Positions 17,279-26,451 of a stretch of 64,000 nucleotides of DNA are shown here, one piece after another. The notes beneath the pieces are model-generated. The model saw only the letters and a program-made list of their open reading frames with translations, was not told where the DNA came from and ran no database searches. Source of the DNA: Modestobacter sp. VKM Ac-2986 (lineage in GTDB: Bacteria; Actinomycetota; Actinomycetes; Mycobacteriales; Geodermatophilaceae); assembly GCF_026967795.1 (NCBI RefSeq), contig NZ_JAPVBH010000001.1, positions 310,001 to 374,000 on the forward strand, in the 5' to 3' direction. Both the position numbers and the translations under genes were made by a program. How positions within the stretch are numbered: the first letter of the stretch is position 1; each line of letters starts with the position of its first letter.

Positions 17279-18940
17279 TCAGGCCGGTCGGGGCGTCGCC
17301 TTCGGGCGGCGGACGACGAACGGGCCGATGGCGAGCAGGTCGACGGGGGCCGAGCCGAAGCACTCCAGGGCGTCCCGCGGGTCGTCGACCATCGGGCGTC
17401 CGGCGGTGTTCAGGCTGGTGTTGACCACGATCGGCAGGCCGGTGCGCCGCTCGAACGCCGAGATCATCCGGTGCACCAGCGGGTCGACCTCGGGGTCGAT
17501 CGTCTGGATGCGCGCCGTCCCGTCGACGTGGGTGACGGTGGGGATCTTCTCCCGCCACTCCGGCGCCACGTCGTGCACGAAGAGCATGTACGGCGAGGGG
17601 ATGGGGCCGCGGCTGAAGATCTCCGGGGCCTTCTCCAGCAGCACCATCGGCGCGACCGGGCGGAACTGCTCGCGGCCCTTGACGTCGTTCATCCGCTCGA
17701 GGTTGCCCTCGAAGCCGGGGTGCGCCATCAGCGAGCGGCGGCCCAGCGCGCGCGGGCCGAACTCGCTGCGGCCCTGGAACCAGGCGACGATGCCGTTGTC
17801 GGCGAGGACCTCGGCCACGGCCTCGGCGACGTCGTCCGGGCGCTCGTAGTCGATCGAGGCGGTGATGAGCACCTGCTCGATCTGCTCGTCGGTCCAGCCG
17901 CGGCCCAGCGCGGCACCGGGCATCGGCTGGGTCTCCTCGCCGAGCTCGCGGGCCACGTGCAGCGCCGCACCCAGCGCGGTCCCGGCGTCACCGGCGGCCG
18001 GCTGCACCCAGACCTGCTCGAACGGGCTCTCGGCCAGGATGCGGGTGTTGGCCACGCAGTTGAGCGCGGTCCCACCGGCCAGGGTGAGCACCTCGTCGCC
18101 GGTCTGGGCGTGCACCCAGGTGGCGAGGTCGATGAGGACCTCCTCCAGCCGCTGCTGGACGCTGGCGGCCAGGTCGGCGTGCGCCTCGGTCCACTGCTCG
18201 CCGCTGCCCAGCCGGGGGGCGAACTCGGAGTAGTCGACCTTGTCGGTGCGGAAGCCGCCGTCGTCGGTGGCCCGGATGAACTCCGACAGCGCGCCGACGA
18301 AGCGCGGCTTGCCGTAGGAGGCCATCGCCATGACCTTGAACTCGTCGGAGCTGCGCAGGAAGCCCAGGTGGTCGGTGAGGTCCTCGTACATCAGGCCCAG
18401 CGAGTGCGGCAGCGCCTGGCCGGCGAGCACCTCGAGCTGGCCGTCGCGGTAGCGGCCGGCCAGGTGGCTGTGCGCCTCGCCGCGGCCGTCGAGCACCAGC
18501 ACCGAGTTGTCCCGCAGGCCGGCGCGGGCGGGTGCGGCCAGACCGGCCGAGGCCGCGTGCGCGACGTGGTGCTTGACGAAGCGGACCTTGGCCGGGTCGA
18601 GCCCGGGCAGGGCGTGGGCCAGGAAGTCCGGGGCCATCTCCGCGTACTTCTTGCGCATGACGTCGCCGTCGTCGAACAGCCCGGACTCCTCCGGGGTGCC
18701 CATCAGCTCCGGGTCGAAGGAGTAGGCGACCGCGTCGAGCTCCTCGGGGCGGATGCCGGCCTCGCGCAGGCACCAGGCCGCGGCGAGCTCCGGCAGTTCC
18801 CAGGCGCTCCACGGCAGCGGGCGCTTGCCGTGCTTGCGACGGCTGAAGCGCTCCTCCTCTGCCGCGGCCACGACCACTCCGTCGACGACGAGGGCCGCCG
18901 ACGGGTCGTGGTAGATCGCGTTGATGCCCAGCACCTTCAC
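17279..18940 (-). CDS. Carbamoyltransferase, NodU/CmcH (TobZ-like) family
   Basis: This 553-residue protein combines an N-terminal Kae1-like domain (residues about 1-350) and a C-terminal YrdC-like domain. Visible motifs are GINAIYHDPSAALV at the start, HHVAHAASAG (HxxxH iron ligands, near residue 125), LDGRGEAHSH, GGTALNCVANTRI, and in the second half GRSEFGPRALGRRSLM and NTSLNTAGRP. Enzymes of this family transfer a carbamoyl group from carbamoyl phosphate, via carbamoyl-adenylate, to sugars or antibiotic cores (O-carbamoylation). No biosynthetic cluster, sugar-modifying or antibiotic gene surrounds it, so the acceptor is unknown. The ATG at 18940 begins MKVLGINAIYH, as expected for the family. 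Confidence 0.9.
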   Translation of the reverse strand: MKVLGINAIYHDPSAALVVDGVVVAAAEEERFSRRKHGKRPLPWSAWELPELAAAWCLREAGIRPEELDAVAYSFDPELMGTPEESGLFDDGDVMRKKYAEMAPDFLAHALPGLDPAKVRFVKHHVAHAASAGLAAPARAGLRDNSVLVLDGRGEAHSHLAGRYRDGQLEVLAGQALPHSLGLMYEDLTDHLGFLRSSDEFKVMAMASYGKPRFVGALSEFIRATDDGGFRTDKVDYSEFAPRLGSGEQWTEAHADLAASVQQRLEEVLIDLATWVHAQTGDEVLTLAGGTALNCVANTRILAESPFEQVWVQPAAGDAGTALGAALHVARELGEETQPMPGAALGRGWTDEQIEQVLITASIDYERPDDVAEAVAEVLADNGIVAWFQGRSEFGPRALGRRSLMAHPGFEGNLERMNDVKGREQFRPVAPMVLLEKAPEIFSRGPIPSPYMLFVHDVAPEWREKIPTVTHVDGTARIQTIDPEVDPLVHRMISAFERRTGLPIVVNTSLNTAGRPMVDDPRDALECFGSAPVDLLAIGPFVVRRPKATPRPA

Positions 18941-19129
18941 GTGCGCACTCCTCCCGGCCGGGCACGTCCTGCCCGGTCCCTGGGCCCATGATCGCAGTGT
19001 GCGCGCCGGTCACGCACGGTCAGCGCCTGCCGGGTGGGCAGGTTCACCTCGCCGGGGGACGTCAGGACACGGGCAGCCGGTGCACAGGGGTGGGCTCCAG
19101 GAAGGGCGTGCTGGAGCCGATGGAGAGGT

Positions 19130-22100
19130 GTGTCCTCCTCCCCGGTCCTCTCGTGCCCCTCGCCCGTGCCGGGCGCCGCGGACCTGCTGAGCGCCCACGG
19201 CCTGCCCGAGCACGCCCCGGTGGAGCAGCTGCAGGCGCTCACCCGGGTGGCGGCGGCCCTGTGCGGCACCCCGACCGCCGTCGTGAACCTGCTGGACGAG
19301 ACGTACCAGCACCAGATCGCCGACGGCAGCTCCGCCGTGGCCGCCACCGCCGCGTCGGACTCGATGTGTGCAGCCGCCCTGCGCGACCCCGCCCTGCGGC
19401 ACGTGCCGGACACGCTCCTGGAGCCCGCATTCGCCGGCAACGCGTGGGTCGACGGCCGCATCGGGCGCGTGCGGTCCTACGCCTCGGCGCCGATCGTGCT
19501 CACCGGGGGTGTGGCCATCGGCTCGCTGTGCGTCTTCGCCGAGCAGCCCGGCCGGCTGGACGTGCGGCAGACCGAGGCGCTCGCGGACCTGGCCCGGCAG
19601 GCCGCCGTCCTCATCGAGCAGGCGCAGCAGGCGCGGGAGGCGGCCGCCCAGGCAGCGCTCTTCCGGCTGGTGGCCGACGGGTCGGCCGACGTCCTCTGCC
19701 GGCACGCCCCGGATGGCACCGTCCACTACGTCTCCCCCTCGCTGCGCCACGTGCTCGGCCACGAGCCGGTCACCGGCGTCCGGGCCGCGGACCTGCTGCG
19801 CATCCACCCCGAGGACCTGCCGGCCGTCGAGGAGGCCGTCCGGGAGGTCCTGGCCGGGCGCGACGCCGGTGCGGTGCTCTTCCGCGCCGGGCACGCCGAC
19901 GGGTCGGTGCGCTGGTTGGAGGCCCGGCTGGCCCCGATCCTGGACGAGGTGGGCCGGGTGCGGGAGCTGCACACGGCCGCCCGGGACGTCACCGACCGGG
20001 TGCACGCCGCCCAGGAGCTCGCCCAGGTCGCCGAGCAGGCCGCGGGCCTGGTGGAGACCTGCGCCGACGCGCTGGTCTCGATCGACGAGGACAACCGCGT
20101 CGTCGACTGGAACCCCGCGGCCGAGGAGACCTTCGGCTGGTCGCGGGAGGAGGCCGTCGGCCGCGACCTGTCCGACCTGATCATCCCGGCCGAGATGCGC
20201 GCGGCGCACCGGGCGGGCATGGACCGGCTCCGCGGCGGCGGGGAGGCCCGCATCCTGGGCCAGCAGGTCCAGGTGACCGGGCAGCGGCGTGACGGCAGCC
20301 GGCTCCCCGTCGAGCTGACGCTCTGGCGCAACCGCGGCCGGGACGGCTGGCGCTACAACGCCTTCCTCCGGGACGTCACCGACCGGGTCGCCGCGGAGGT
20401 GGCGCTCGGCGCAGCCCGGGACGACGCCGAGCGCCGCGCCGCGCTGACCACGGCCATCCTGCAGACCATCGACGTCGGCATCGTGGCCTGTGACGCCGAG
20501 GGCCGGCTCACCGCCTTCAACCGCGCCGCCCACCAGCTGCACGGCCGCACGGGGGAGGCCGACGTCGACCCCGCGGAGTGGCTCACGGGGGCCGAGCTGC
20601 GTGCGGCGGACGGCCGGACCCCGCTGGCCGCCCAGGAGCTGCCGCTGCGCCGGGTGCTGGCCGGGGAGGACGTGCACGGCGTCCCGCTGGTCATCGCCGC
20701 TGAGGGGCGGGACCCGCGCACCCTGTCGGTGGACGGCCGCGTCATGCGGGACGCCACCGGCCGCGTCCTGGGCGCCGTCGTGGCCCTGGAGGACGTCACC
20801 GAGGAACGCGCCCGGGGCCGAGAGCTGATCGAGGCGCGCGACCAGGCGCTGGCCAGCACCCGGGCCAAGACCGCCTTCCTGGCGGCGGCCAGCCACGAGA
20901 TCCGGACGCCGCTCAACGGCGTGCTGGGCACCCTGGAGCTGCTCGAGCTGGAGCGGCTGACCGCCCGGCAGGGCGGGTACGTCGCGGTGGCGCGCAGCTC
21001 CGGCGAGGCACTGCTGCGGCTGCTCAACGACGTGCTGGACCTGTCCAAGGCGGAGACCACCGCGGTCGAGCTGGCCAGCGAGGAGTTCAGCCCCGGCGAC
21101 GTGGCCCGCGACGTGACCAGCGCGATGACCCCGGTGGCGGCCCGCAAGGGGCTGTCGGTGTCCCTGCACGCACCCGCCGACGAGCGGCTCGTGGGCGACC
21201 CGGGCCGACTCCGGCAGGTCTTGATGAACCTGGTCGGCAATGCGGTGAAGTTCACCGCCCGGGGCGAGGTCGCCGTCTCCGTGGAGCTCGGCCCGGGCGG
21301 CCGGGACCGCACCCGGCTGCGTCTGTCGGTCCGGGACACCGGCGCCGGCATGAGCGCGGCCGAGCTGGCCGGGCTCTTCCAGCCCTTCTCGCAGGGCGCG
21401 CAGGGTCAGCGGTACGGCGGCACCGGCCTCGGGCTGGCGCTGAGCCAGCAGCTGGTGGAGCTGATGGGCGGGCGGGTCGACGTGCACAGCACGCCCGGCA
21501 GCGGGTCGACCTTCGTCGTCGACGTCGAGCTGCCCACCGCAGCGACCTCGACGGCCCCCGTCTCCTCCGGGCCGTCGGGCGAGGTGCCCCCCGGCCCGGC
21601 GCCAGCGGCCGAGCCGGCCACCCACCGGGCCCCGCGGGTGCTCATCGCCGACGACAACGAGGTCAACCTCATGGTGGCCGCCGCGCTGCTGGGCACCGCC
21701 GGTGCCGAGGTCGTCACGGTCGAGGACGGCGACGAGGCCGTGGCGGCCGTGCAGCGCGAGCGCTTCGACCTGGTCCTGCTGGACAACCAGATGCCCCGGA
21801 TGTCGGGCGTCGAGGCGGCCACCGCCATCCGCGCGCTGCCCGGCCCCGCCGGTGCGACCACCCTGGTCGCGCTGACGGCCAGCACCGGGGAGGACCAGCG
21901 CGCCGCGTTCGCCGCGGCCGGCGTCCAGGGCTTCCTGGTCAAGCCGGTGCGGCTGGCCGACTTCCGCCGGCTGCTGGCCGAGACGACCGCGGCCGGTTCA
22001 GCCGGCGCGGCGGCGGAGCAGCTCGTGGTCGATCACGGCCTGCAGGGCCAGGGTCTTGTAGCCGACCTCCTCGAACAGGACGACGACCCGGTCGTCCTCG

Positions 22101-22147
22101 TGCCGCATGACCAGGCCCGGGCCCCACTCGGAGTGCTCGACCGCTGA
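19130..22147 (+). CDS. Hybrid sensor histidine kinase (GAF-PAS-PAS-PAS-HisKA-HATPase-REC)
   Basis: About 1005 residues from the GTG chosen at 19130; a GTG at 19034 in the same frame is also possible and neither has a convincing ribosome site. Order: GAF (about 15-165), three PAS domains (about 185-300, 310-430, 440-560), HisKA with ASHEIRTPLNG, HATPase with NLVGNAVKF, DTGAGM and GGTGLGLAL, then a receiver domain with DDNEVN, LLDNQMPRMSG and a conserved Lys in FLVKPVRL. No membrane segment is visible, so sensing is cytoplasmic. Past the receiver domain the frame does not stop but runs 150 bp antisense into recQ, adding a tail of about 50 residues. No cognate transcription regulator is adjacent. 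Confidence 0.85.
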   Translation: MSSSPVLSCPSPVPGAADLLSAHGLPEHAPVEQLQALTRVAAALCGTPTAVVNLLDETYQHQIADGSSAVAATAASDSMCAAALRDPALRHVPDTLLEPAFAGNAWVDGRIGRVRSYASAPIVLTGGVAIGSLCVFAEQPGRLDVRQTEALADLARQAAVLIEQAQQAREAAAQAALFRLVADGSADVLCRHAPDGTVHYVSPSLRHVLGHEPVTGVRAADLLRIHPEDLPAVEEAVREVLAGRDAGAVLFRAGHADGSVRWLEARLAPILDEVGRVRELHTAARDVTDRVHAAQELAQVAEQAAGLVETCADALVSIDEDNRVVDWNPAAEETFGWSREEAVGRDLSDLIIPAEMRAAHRAGMDRLRGGGEARILGQQVQVTGQRRDGSRLPVELTLWRNRGRDGWRYNAFLRDVTDRVAAEVALGAARDDAERRAALTTAILQTIDVGIVACDAEGRLTAFNRAAHQLHGRTGEADVDPAEWLTGAELRAADGRTPLAAQELPLRRVLAGEDVHGVPLVIAAEGRDPRTLSVDGRVMRDATGRVLGAVVALEDVTEERARGRELIEARDQALASTRAKTAFLAAASHEIRTPLNGVLGTLELLELERLTARQGGYVAVARSSGEALLRLLNDVLDLSKAETTAVELASEEFSPGDVARDVTSAMTPVAARKGLSVSLHAPADERLVGDPGRLRQVLMNLVGNAVKFTARGEVAVSVELGPGGRDRTRLRLSVRDTGAGMSAAELAGLFQPFSQGAQGQRYGGTGLGLALSQQLVELMGGRVDVHSTPGSGSTFVVDVELPTAATSTAPVSSGPSGEVPPGPAPAAEPATHRAPRVLIADDNEVNLMVAAALLGTAGAEVVTVEDGDEAVAAVQRERFDLVLLDNQMPRMSGVEAATAIRALPGPAGATTLVALTASTGEDQRAAFAAAGVQGFLVKPVRLADFRRLLAETTAAGSAGAAAEQLVVDHGLQGQGLVADLLEQDDDPVVLVPHDQARAPLGVLDR

Positions 22148-23722
22148 GTCGATCGGGAACGGGTGGTCGGCGTCGGCGGTGTGCTGCTGGTGGGAGGAGC
22201 CCGCGCTGCAGTTGTCGCAGTTCCCGCAGGGCTCGTCGAGTTGCTCGCCGAAGTAGCCGAGCAGGTACTGGCGGCGGCAGCCGGTGGTGTCGGCGTAGCC
22301 GCGCATCATCTCGATCCGGCTCTCGTCGACCTTGATGTGCTGTTGGGCGACGAGTCGGGCGGCCGCGGCGGCCTCGCCCGGCGCGGGGGCGTCCGGGGCC
22401 GGTGACGCCGTCCCGTCGTCGTCGAGGACGACGGCGCCGGCCTGCTCGAGCAGGTTGAGGTCGCGCACCAGCGGCGTGGCCGCCCGGCCGGTCTCCGCGC
22501 GCAGCTCGTGGACGTCGACGCCGTCCATCCCGGCCTCGGCGCCGGCGCGCACCAGCCCGGCGACCTGCTGCAGCTCCTGCTCGGCCGGTGCCCCGGCGGC
22601 GAAGAACTTGCGGATGCCCAGGTCCTCCTGGCGGTACATGAGGACGGCGACCGCCGGTTCGCCGTCCCGGCCGGCGCGACCGATCTCCTGGTAGTAGCTG
22701 TCGACGGAGTCCGCGGGCTCGGCGTGCACCACGAACCGCGTCTCGGGCTTGTCGATGCCCATCCCGAACGCGGTGGTGGCCACGACGACGTCCAGCTCGT
22801 CGTCCATGTACCGGCGCTGGACCTCCTCGCGGTCGCTCTTCTTCAGCCCTGCGTGGTAGGCCGCGGCGCGCAGTCCGCGGCCGGTGAGCGCCTGGGCGAA
22901 CTCCTCGGTGCCCTTGCGGGTGGCGCTGTAGAGGATGCCGATGCCCTGCTGGCTGAGCTCGGCGACCTTGTCCAGGATCGCGTGGTGCTTGTGCTGGGCG
23001 TCGGCGTGGTGCTCGACCTCCAGCCGGATCTCCGGCCGGTCGAACCCGGCGACGACGACCTCCGGGTCGGCCATCTCCAGCCGCTCGACGATCTCCGCGC
23101 GCACCGGGGGTGCGGCGGTCGCGGTCAGCGCGAGCACGGTCGGGTGGCCCAGCTGCTGCACGACCCCGCCCAGGCGCAGGTAGTCGGGGCGGAAGTCGTG
23201 GCCCCAGGCGGAGACGCAGTGCGCCTCGTCGACGACGAACAGCGCTGGCGCCGAGGTGCGGATGGCCTCGACCACCTCGGGCTTGGCCAGCTGCTCCGGG
23301 GCGAGGAAGCAGTAACGGACCGTCCCGTCGCGCATGCCGTCGAGCACGGCCTGGTGCTCGAGCGCCGACAGTCCGGAGTTGAGGACGGCGGCCCGGCCGA
23401 CGGCGTCCTCGCCCAGCTCCTCCAGGCGCTGCACCTGGTCGCGCTGCAGGGCGATCAGCGGGGAGACGATGAGGACGGGGCCGTCGAGCAGCAGGCCGGC
23501 GACGGTGTAGACCGCGGACTTGCCCGCGCCCGACGGCAGCACGGCGAGGGTGTCGTGCCCGGCGGCGACGGCCTTCATGGCGTCCTCCTGACCGGGGCGG
23601 AAGCCGGTCAAGCCGAGGACGTCGCGGGCGACCTGCCGGATGCGGCGGGTGCGTACCGACGCCGACCCCCCGGCCTTGGTGGTCGGGGCGGCGGGACGCT
23701 GGACGGTCGCGGTCACCGGCAC
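21998..23722 (-). CDS. recQ: ATP-dependent DNA helicase RecQ
   Basis: This 574-residue protein is a 3'-5' superfamily 2 helicase for recombinational repair. Helicase motifs in order: FRPGQEDAM (motif 0), LPSGAGKSAVY (Walker A), SPLIALQRDQV, DEAHCVSAWGHDFRPDY (DEAH box with the RecQ aromatic loop), LALTATAAP, YSATRKGTEE, ATTAFGMGIDKP and QEIGRAGRDG. The zinc-binding RQC segment shows CRRQYLLGYFGE...CGNCDNC. No HRDC domain follows; instead the C-terminus has a small beta-rich SEWGPGLVMRHEDDRVVVLFEEVGYKTL module typical of actinobacterial forms. I chose the GTG at 23722, preceded by GGGCCCGGGAAG; a TTG at 23749 would extend it by nine residues. Its last 150 bp are overlapped by the convergent kinase frame. 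Confidence 0.92.
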   Translation of the reverse strand: MPVTATVQRPAAPTTKAGGSASVRTRRIRQVARDVLGLTGFRPGQEDAMKAVAAGHDTLAVLPSGAGKSAVYTVAGLLLDGPVLIVSPLIALQRDQVQRLEELGEDAVGRAAVLNSGLSALEHQAVLDGMRDGTVRYCFLAPEQLAKPEVVEAIRTSAPALFVVDEAHCVSAWGHDFRPDYLRLGGVVQQLGHPTVLALTATAAPPVRAEIVERLEMADPEVVVAGFDRPEIRLEVEHHADAQHKHHAILDKVAELSQQGIGILYSATRKGTEEFAQALTGRGLRAAAYHAGLKKSDREEVQRRYMDDELDVVVATTAFGMGIDKPETRFVVHAEPADSVDSYYQEIGRAGRDGEPAVAVLMYRQEDLGIRKFFAAGAPAEQELQQVAGLVRAGAEAGMDGVDVHELRAETGRAATPLVRDLNLLEQAGAVVLDDDGTASPAPDAPAPGEAAAAARLVAQQHIKVDESRIEMMRGYADTTGCRRQYLLGYFGEQLDEPCGNCDNCSAGSSHQQHTADADHPFPIDSAVEHSEWGPGLVMRHEDDRVVVLFEEVGYKTLALQAVIDHELLRRRAG

Positions 23723-23789
23723 CGACTTCCCGGGCCCTGAGATCGACAAACGACTCCCAGGTCAGGGGCGGGGTTAGGCACCTCTACCG

Positions 23790-23870
23790 GGTTGCCTACA
23801 ACCGTGTAGTTCTGCCGTCCGCAGCTGCGGTCCTCGGCTGGTTGTCGGGCCGCATCCGCGGAACTAGCCT
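23790..23870 (+). promoter_or_regulatory. Promoter and candidate operators of the HTH-TOBE regulator
   Basis: TTGTCG (23842-23847) and TAGCCT (23865-23870) are spaced by 17 bp, and the ATG follows 7 bases later, so the transcript should be leaderless. Upstream are a perfect palindrome CCGCAGCTGCGG (23819-23830) and an inverted repeat GGTTGCCTACAACC (23790-23803). An outer TAGGCA/TGCCTA pair lies at 23775-23780 and 23793-23798. These are candidates for autoregulation or control of the divergent recQ. Confidence 0.5.
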
Positions 23871-23877
23871 CCCGGGT

Positions 23878-24270
23878 ATGCCCACCTCCTACCGGATCGC
23901 AGAGGCCGCGGCACTGCTCGGCGTCAGCGACGACACCGTCCGCCGCTGGATCGACGGCGAGCGGATCGCCGCGACCCGGGAGGGCGGGCCGATCCAGGTC
24001 GACGGCGCCGACCTGGCCCGGCTGGCCGCGGAGCTGCACGAGGCGCCGCAGCCCGGCGCCACCCGTTCCTCCTCGGCCCGCAACCGGCTCACCGGCATCG
24101 TGACCCGGGTCGTGCGCGACACCGTGATGGCGCAGGTGGAGCTGCAGGCCGGGCCGTTCCGGGTGGTCTCGTTGATGTCCCGCGAGGCCGCCGACGAACT
24201 CGGCCTGGAGCCCGGCGTCCGCGCCGTCGCCACGGTCAAGGCCACCCAGGTGAGCATCGACGTGCCCTGA
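23878..24270 (+). CDS. Helix-turn-helix / TOBE domain protein, probable molybdate-responsive regulator
   Basis: This 130-residue protein has an N-terminal MerR/excisionase-type helix-turn-helix (residues about 5-50: YRIAEAAALLGVSDDTVRRWIDGERI). A short Ala/Ser linker leads to a C-terminal TOBE (mop) domain of about 65 residues (RNRLTGIVTRVVRDTVMAQVEL...ATVKATQVSIDVP). TOBE domains bind molybdate or tungstate oxyanions, as in ModE and ModC. The ATG at 23878 follows a TAGCCT -10 box by 7 bases. The gene lies 2.2 kb from modABC in the same molybdenum region, which supports a role in sensing molybdate. Target promoters are not proven. Confidence 0.8.
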   Translation: MPTSYRIAEAAALLGVSDDTVRRWIDGERIAATREGGPIQVDGADLARLAAELHEAPQPGATRSSSARNRLTGIVTRVVRDTVMAQVELQAGPFRVVSLMSREAADELGLEPGVRAVATVKATQVSIDVP

Positions 24271-24272
24271 GG

Positions 24273-24734
24273 TCAGGTCACGTCCCGCCCCCGCGGCGCC
24301 GGGCAGCTGTCCAGCCACTGCCGCTCGGCCTCGTCGAACACCCGGCTGCGGGTGAGGAACCGGACGCCCTCGGGTGCCTCCAGGCTGAACCCGGCACCCC
24401 GCCCGGGGACGACGTCGAGCAGCAGCTGGGTGTGCGCCCAGGCCGCGTACTGCGGGCCGGAGATCCACACCGGGCTCACCTCATCGGGGATGGGCTCCCC
24501 CGGGCGGTGCGCCGGCGACGGCTCGTCGGGGTGGGCGTCGTCGAGCAGGCCGAGCAGCACGTCGTCGTCGCCCACGATGAACTCGTCCCGCGGGAAGCAC
24601 ATCGGCGCCGAGCCGTCGCAGCAGCCGCCGGACTGGTGGAACATCAGCGGGCCGTGCGTGGCCCGGAGGCGACGGACGACGTCCGCCGCCCCCGGGGTGA
24701 GCGCGACCCGGTCGACGGGCGCGGGGCCGGTCAG
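24273..24734 (-). CDS. DUF779 protein
   Basis: About 150 residues with the DUF779 core: [20 protein letters not shown] near residue 35-55, [11 protein letters not shown], then [35 protein letters not shown]. The double-Cys and third Cys suggest metal or thiol chemistry. DUF779 genes commonly sit beside aldehyde dehydrogenases and are thought to assist them. No ATG, GTG or TTG precedes the conserved region in this frame. The coordinate uses a CTG (24734) overlapping the stop of the aldehyde dehydrogenase, as would fit translational coupling. The exact start is therefore uncertain, but the domain is clear. Confidence 0.78.
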   Translation of the reverse strand: MTGPAPVDRVALTPGAADVVRRLRATHGPLMFHQSGGCCDGSAPMCFPRDEFIVGDDDVLLGLLDDAHPDEPSPAHRPGEPIPDEVSPVWISGPQYAAWAHTQLLLDVVPGRGAGFSLEAPEGVRFLTRSRVFDEAERQWLDSCPAPRGRDVT

Positions 24735-26254
24735 AAGAACCCCTGGGCCTTCGTGCTGTAGCTGACCAGCAGGTTCTTGGTCTGCTGGTAGTGGTCCAGC
24801 ATCATCTTGTGGTTCTCCCGGCCGATGCCGGAGGCCTTGTAGCCGCCGAAGGCCGCGTGCGCGGGGTAGGTGTGGTAGCAGTTCGTCCACACCCGGCCGG
24901 CCTGGATGTCCCGTCCGGCCCGGTAGGCGGTGTTGCCGTTGCGGCTCCACACCCCGGCCCCGAGGCCGTAGAGGGTGTCGTTGGCGATCGAGATGGCGTC
25001 GGCGTAGCCGTCGAAGCCGGTCACCGAGAGCACCGGCCCGAAGATCTCCTCCTGGAAGACCCGCATGTCGTTGCGGCCCTCGAAGATCGTCGGCTGGACG
25101 TAGTAGCCGCCGTTGAGGTCCCCGCCCAGCATCGCCCGCTCTCCACCGGTGACCACCCGGGCGCCCTCGGCCCGGCCGATGTCGAGGTAGGACAGGATCT
25201 TCTCCAGCTGGTCGTTGCTGGCCTGCGCGCCGATCATCGTGTCGGTGTCCAGCGGGTTGCCCTGACGCACGGCCTTGGTGCGGATCGCGGCCAGGCCCAG
25301 GAAGTCGTCGTAGATGGACCGCTCGATGAGCGCCCGGGACGGGCAGGTGCACACCTCGCCCTGGTTGAGGGCGAACATCGTGAAGCCCTCCAGCGCCTTG
25401 TCCTGGAAGTCGTCGTCGGCGTCCATCACGTCGGCGAAGAAGATGTTCGGGCTCTTCCCGCCCAGCTCCAGGGTCGCCGGGATCAGGTTCTGCGAGGCGT
25501 ACTGCAGGATCAGCCGCCCGGTCGTGGTCTCCCCGGTGAAGGCGATCTTGCGGATCCGGTTGCTGGAGGCCAGCGGCTTGCCGGCCTCGACGCCGAAGCC
25601 GTTGACCACGTTGAGGACGCCGGGCGGGAGCAGGTCGGCGATCAGCTCCACCAGGTGCAGGATCGACACCGGGGTCTGCTCGGCCGGCTTGAGGACGACG
25701 CAGTTGCCCGCCGCCAGCGCCGGTGCGAGCTTCCAGGTGGCCATGAGGATCGGGAAGTTCCACGGGATGATCTGGCCGACGACGCCCAGCGGCTCGTGGA
25801 AGTGGTAGGCGACGGTGTCCTCGTCGATCTGCGAGATCCCGCCCTCCTGCCCACGGACGGCGCCGGCGAAGTAGCGGAAGTGGTCGATGGCCAGCGGCAG
25901 GTCGGCGGCCAGGGACTCGCGGACGGGCTTGCCGTTGTCCCACGTCTCGATGACGGCCAGCTGCTCGAGGGACTGCTCCATCCGGTCGGCGATCCTGAGC
26001 AGGATGTTCGACCGCTCGGCCACCGAGGTCTTCCCCCAGGTCTCGAAGGCGCCCCACGCGGCGTCCAGCGCGGCGTCGATGTCGGCGGCGGTGCCGCGGG
26101 CGACCTCGCAGTAGACCTGGCCGGTGACCGGCGTCGGGTTCTCGAAGTACTGCCCGCTCGCCGGCGGGGTCCACGCGCCACCGATCCAGTTGTCGTAACG
26201 GGCCTTGAGGGTGACCGTGCTGTCCGGGCTGCCGGGTGCGGGGTACGTGGTCAT
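24731..26254 (-). CDS. NAD(P)+-dependent aldehyde dehydrogenase (AcoD/ExaC type)
   Basis: This 507-residue enzyme of the ALDH superfamily oxidises aldehydes to acids. Motifs: [22 protein letters not shown] with VLKPAEQTP (cofactor binding), [21 protein letters not shown] with the catalytic Glu, and the nucleophile Cys in [14 protein letters not shown] (around residue 305). [10 protein letters not shown] and the C-terminal [14 protein letters not shown] are also present. The close fit to acetaldehyde/short-chain dehydrogenases (ExaC, AcoD) and the coupled DUF779 gene suggest ethanol- or acetoin-derived aldehydes as substrates. The ATG at 26254 ([10 protein letters not shown]) is preceded on its strand by CAGGAGGCGAAGC, a good ribosome site. 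It is divergent from modA. Confidence 0.93.
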   Translation of the reverse strand: MTTYPAPGSPDSTVTLKARYDNWIGGAWTPPASGQYFENPTPVTGQVYCEVARGTAADIDAALDAAWGAFETWGKTSVAERSNILLRIADRMEQSLEQLAVIETWDNGKPVRESLAADLPLAIDHFRYFAGAVRGQEGGISQIDEDTVAYHFHEPLGVVGQIIPWNFPILMATWKLAPALAAGNCVVLKPAEQTPVSILHLVELIADLLPPGVLNVVNGFGVEAGKPLASSNRIRKIAFTGETTTGRLILQYASQNLIPATLELGGKSPNIFFADVMDADDDFQDKALEGFTMFALNQGEVCTCPSRALIERSIYDDFLGLAAIRTKAVRQGNPLDTDTMIGAQASNDQLEKILSYLDIGRAEGARVVTGGERAMLGGDLNGGYYVQPTIFEGRNDMRVFQEEIFGPVLSVTGFDGYADAISIANDTLYGLGAGVWSRNGNTAYRAGRDIQAGRVWTNCYHTYPAHAAFGGYKASGIGRENHKMMLDHYQQTKNLLVSYSTKAQGFF

Positions 26255-26373
26255 GCTTCGCCTCCTGAGCGACCGGCACGACGGTGTGACCGGCGACACG
26301 GCCACGCTAGGCCCGACCGCTGTGCGGGGCAATGGTCGTCGTCCCGCCGGGCCCACGCCCGGGCGCTCCTTCT

Positions 26374-26413
26374 CACCTGCGGCACATCGGCCGTAGGATC
26401 TCCGCACCTGCGG
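26374..26413. promoter_or_regulatory. Direct repeat CACCTGCGG upstream of modA
   Basis: CACCTGCGG occurs at 26374-26382 and 26405-26413, 31 bp apart (about three helical turns), in the intergenic region between the aldehyde dehydrogenase and modA. Spacing and position fit a pair of regulator sites for modABC. No binding protein is known. Confidence 0.35.
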
Positions 26414-26451
26414 ATGCGCCGCTCCCGGGTCACCCCTGCCCGGGAGCTGTC

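Noticed and set aside
17279-19033. Start of an antibiotic biosynthetic cluster around the carbamoyltransferase
   Set aside because: No polyketide, peptide, sugar or tailoring genes accompany it within 10 kb on either side.
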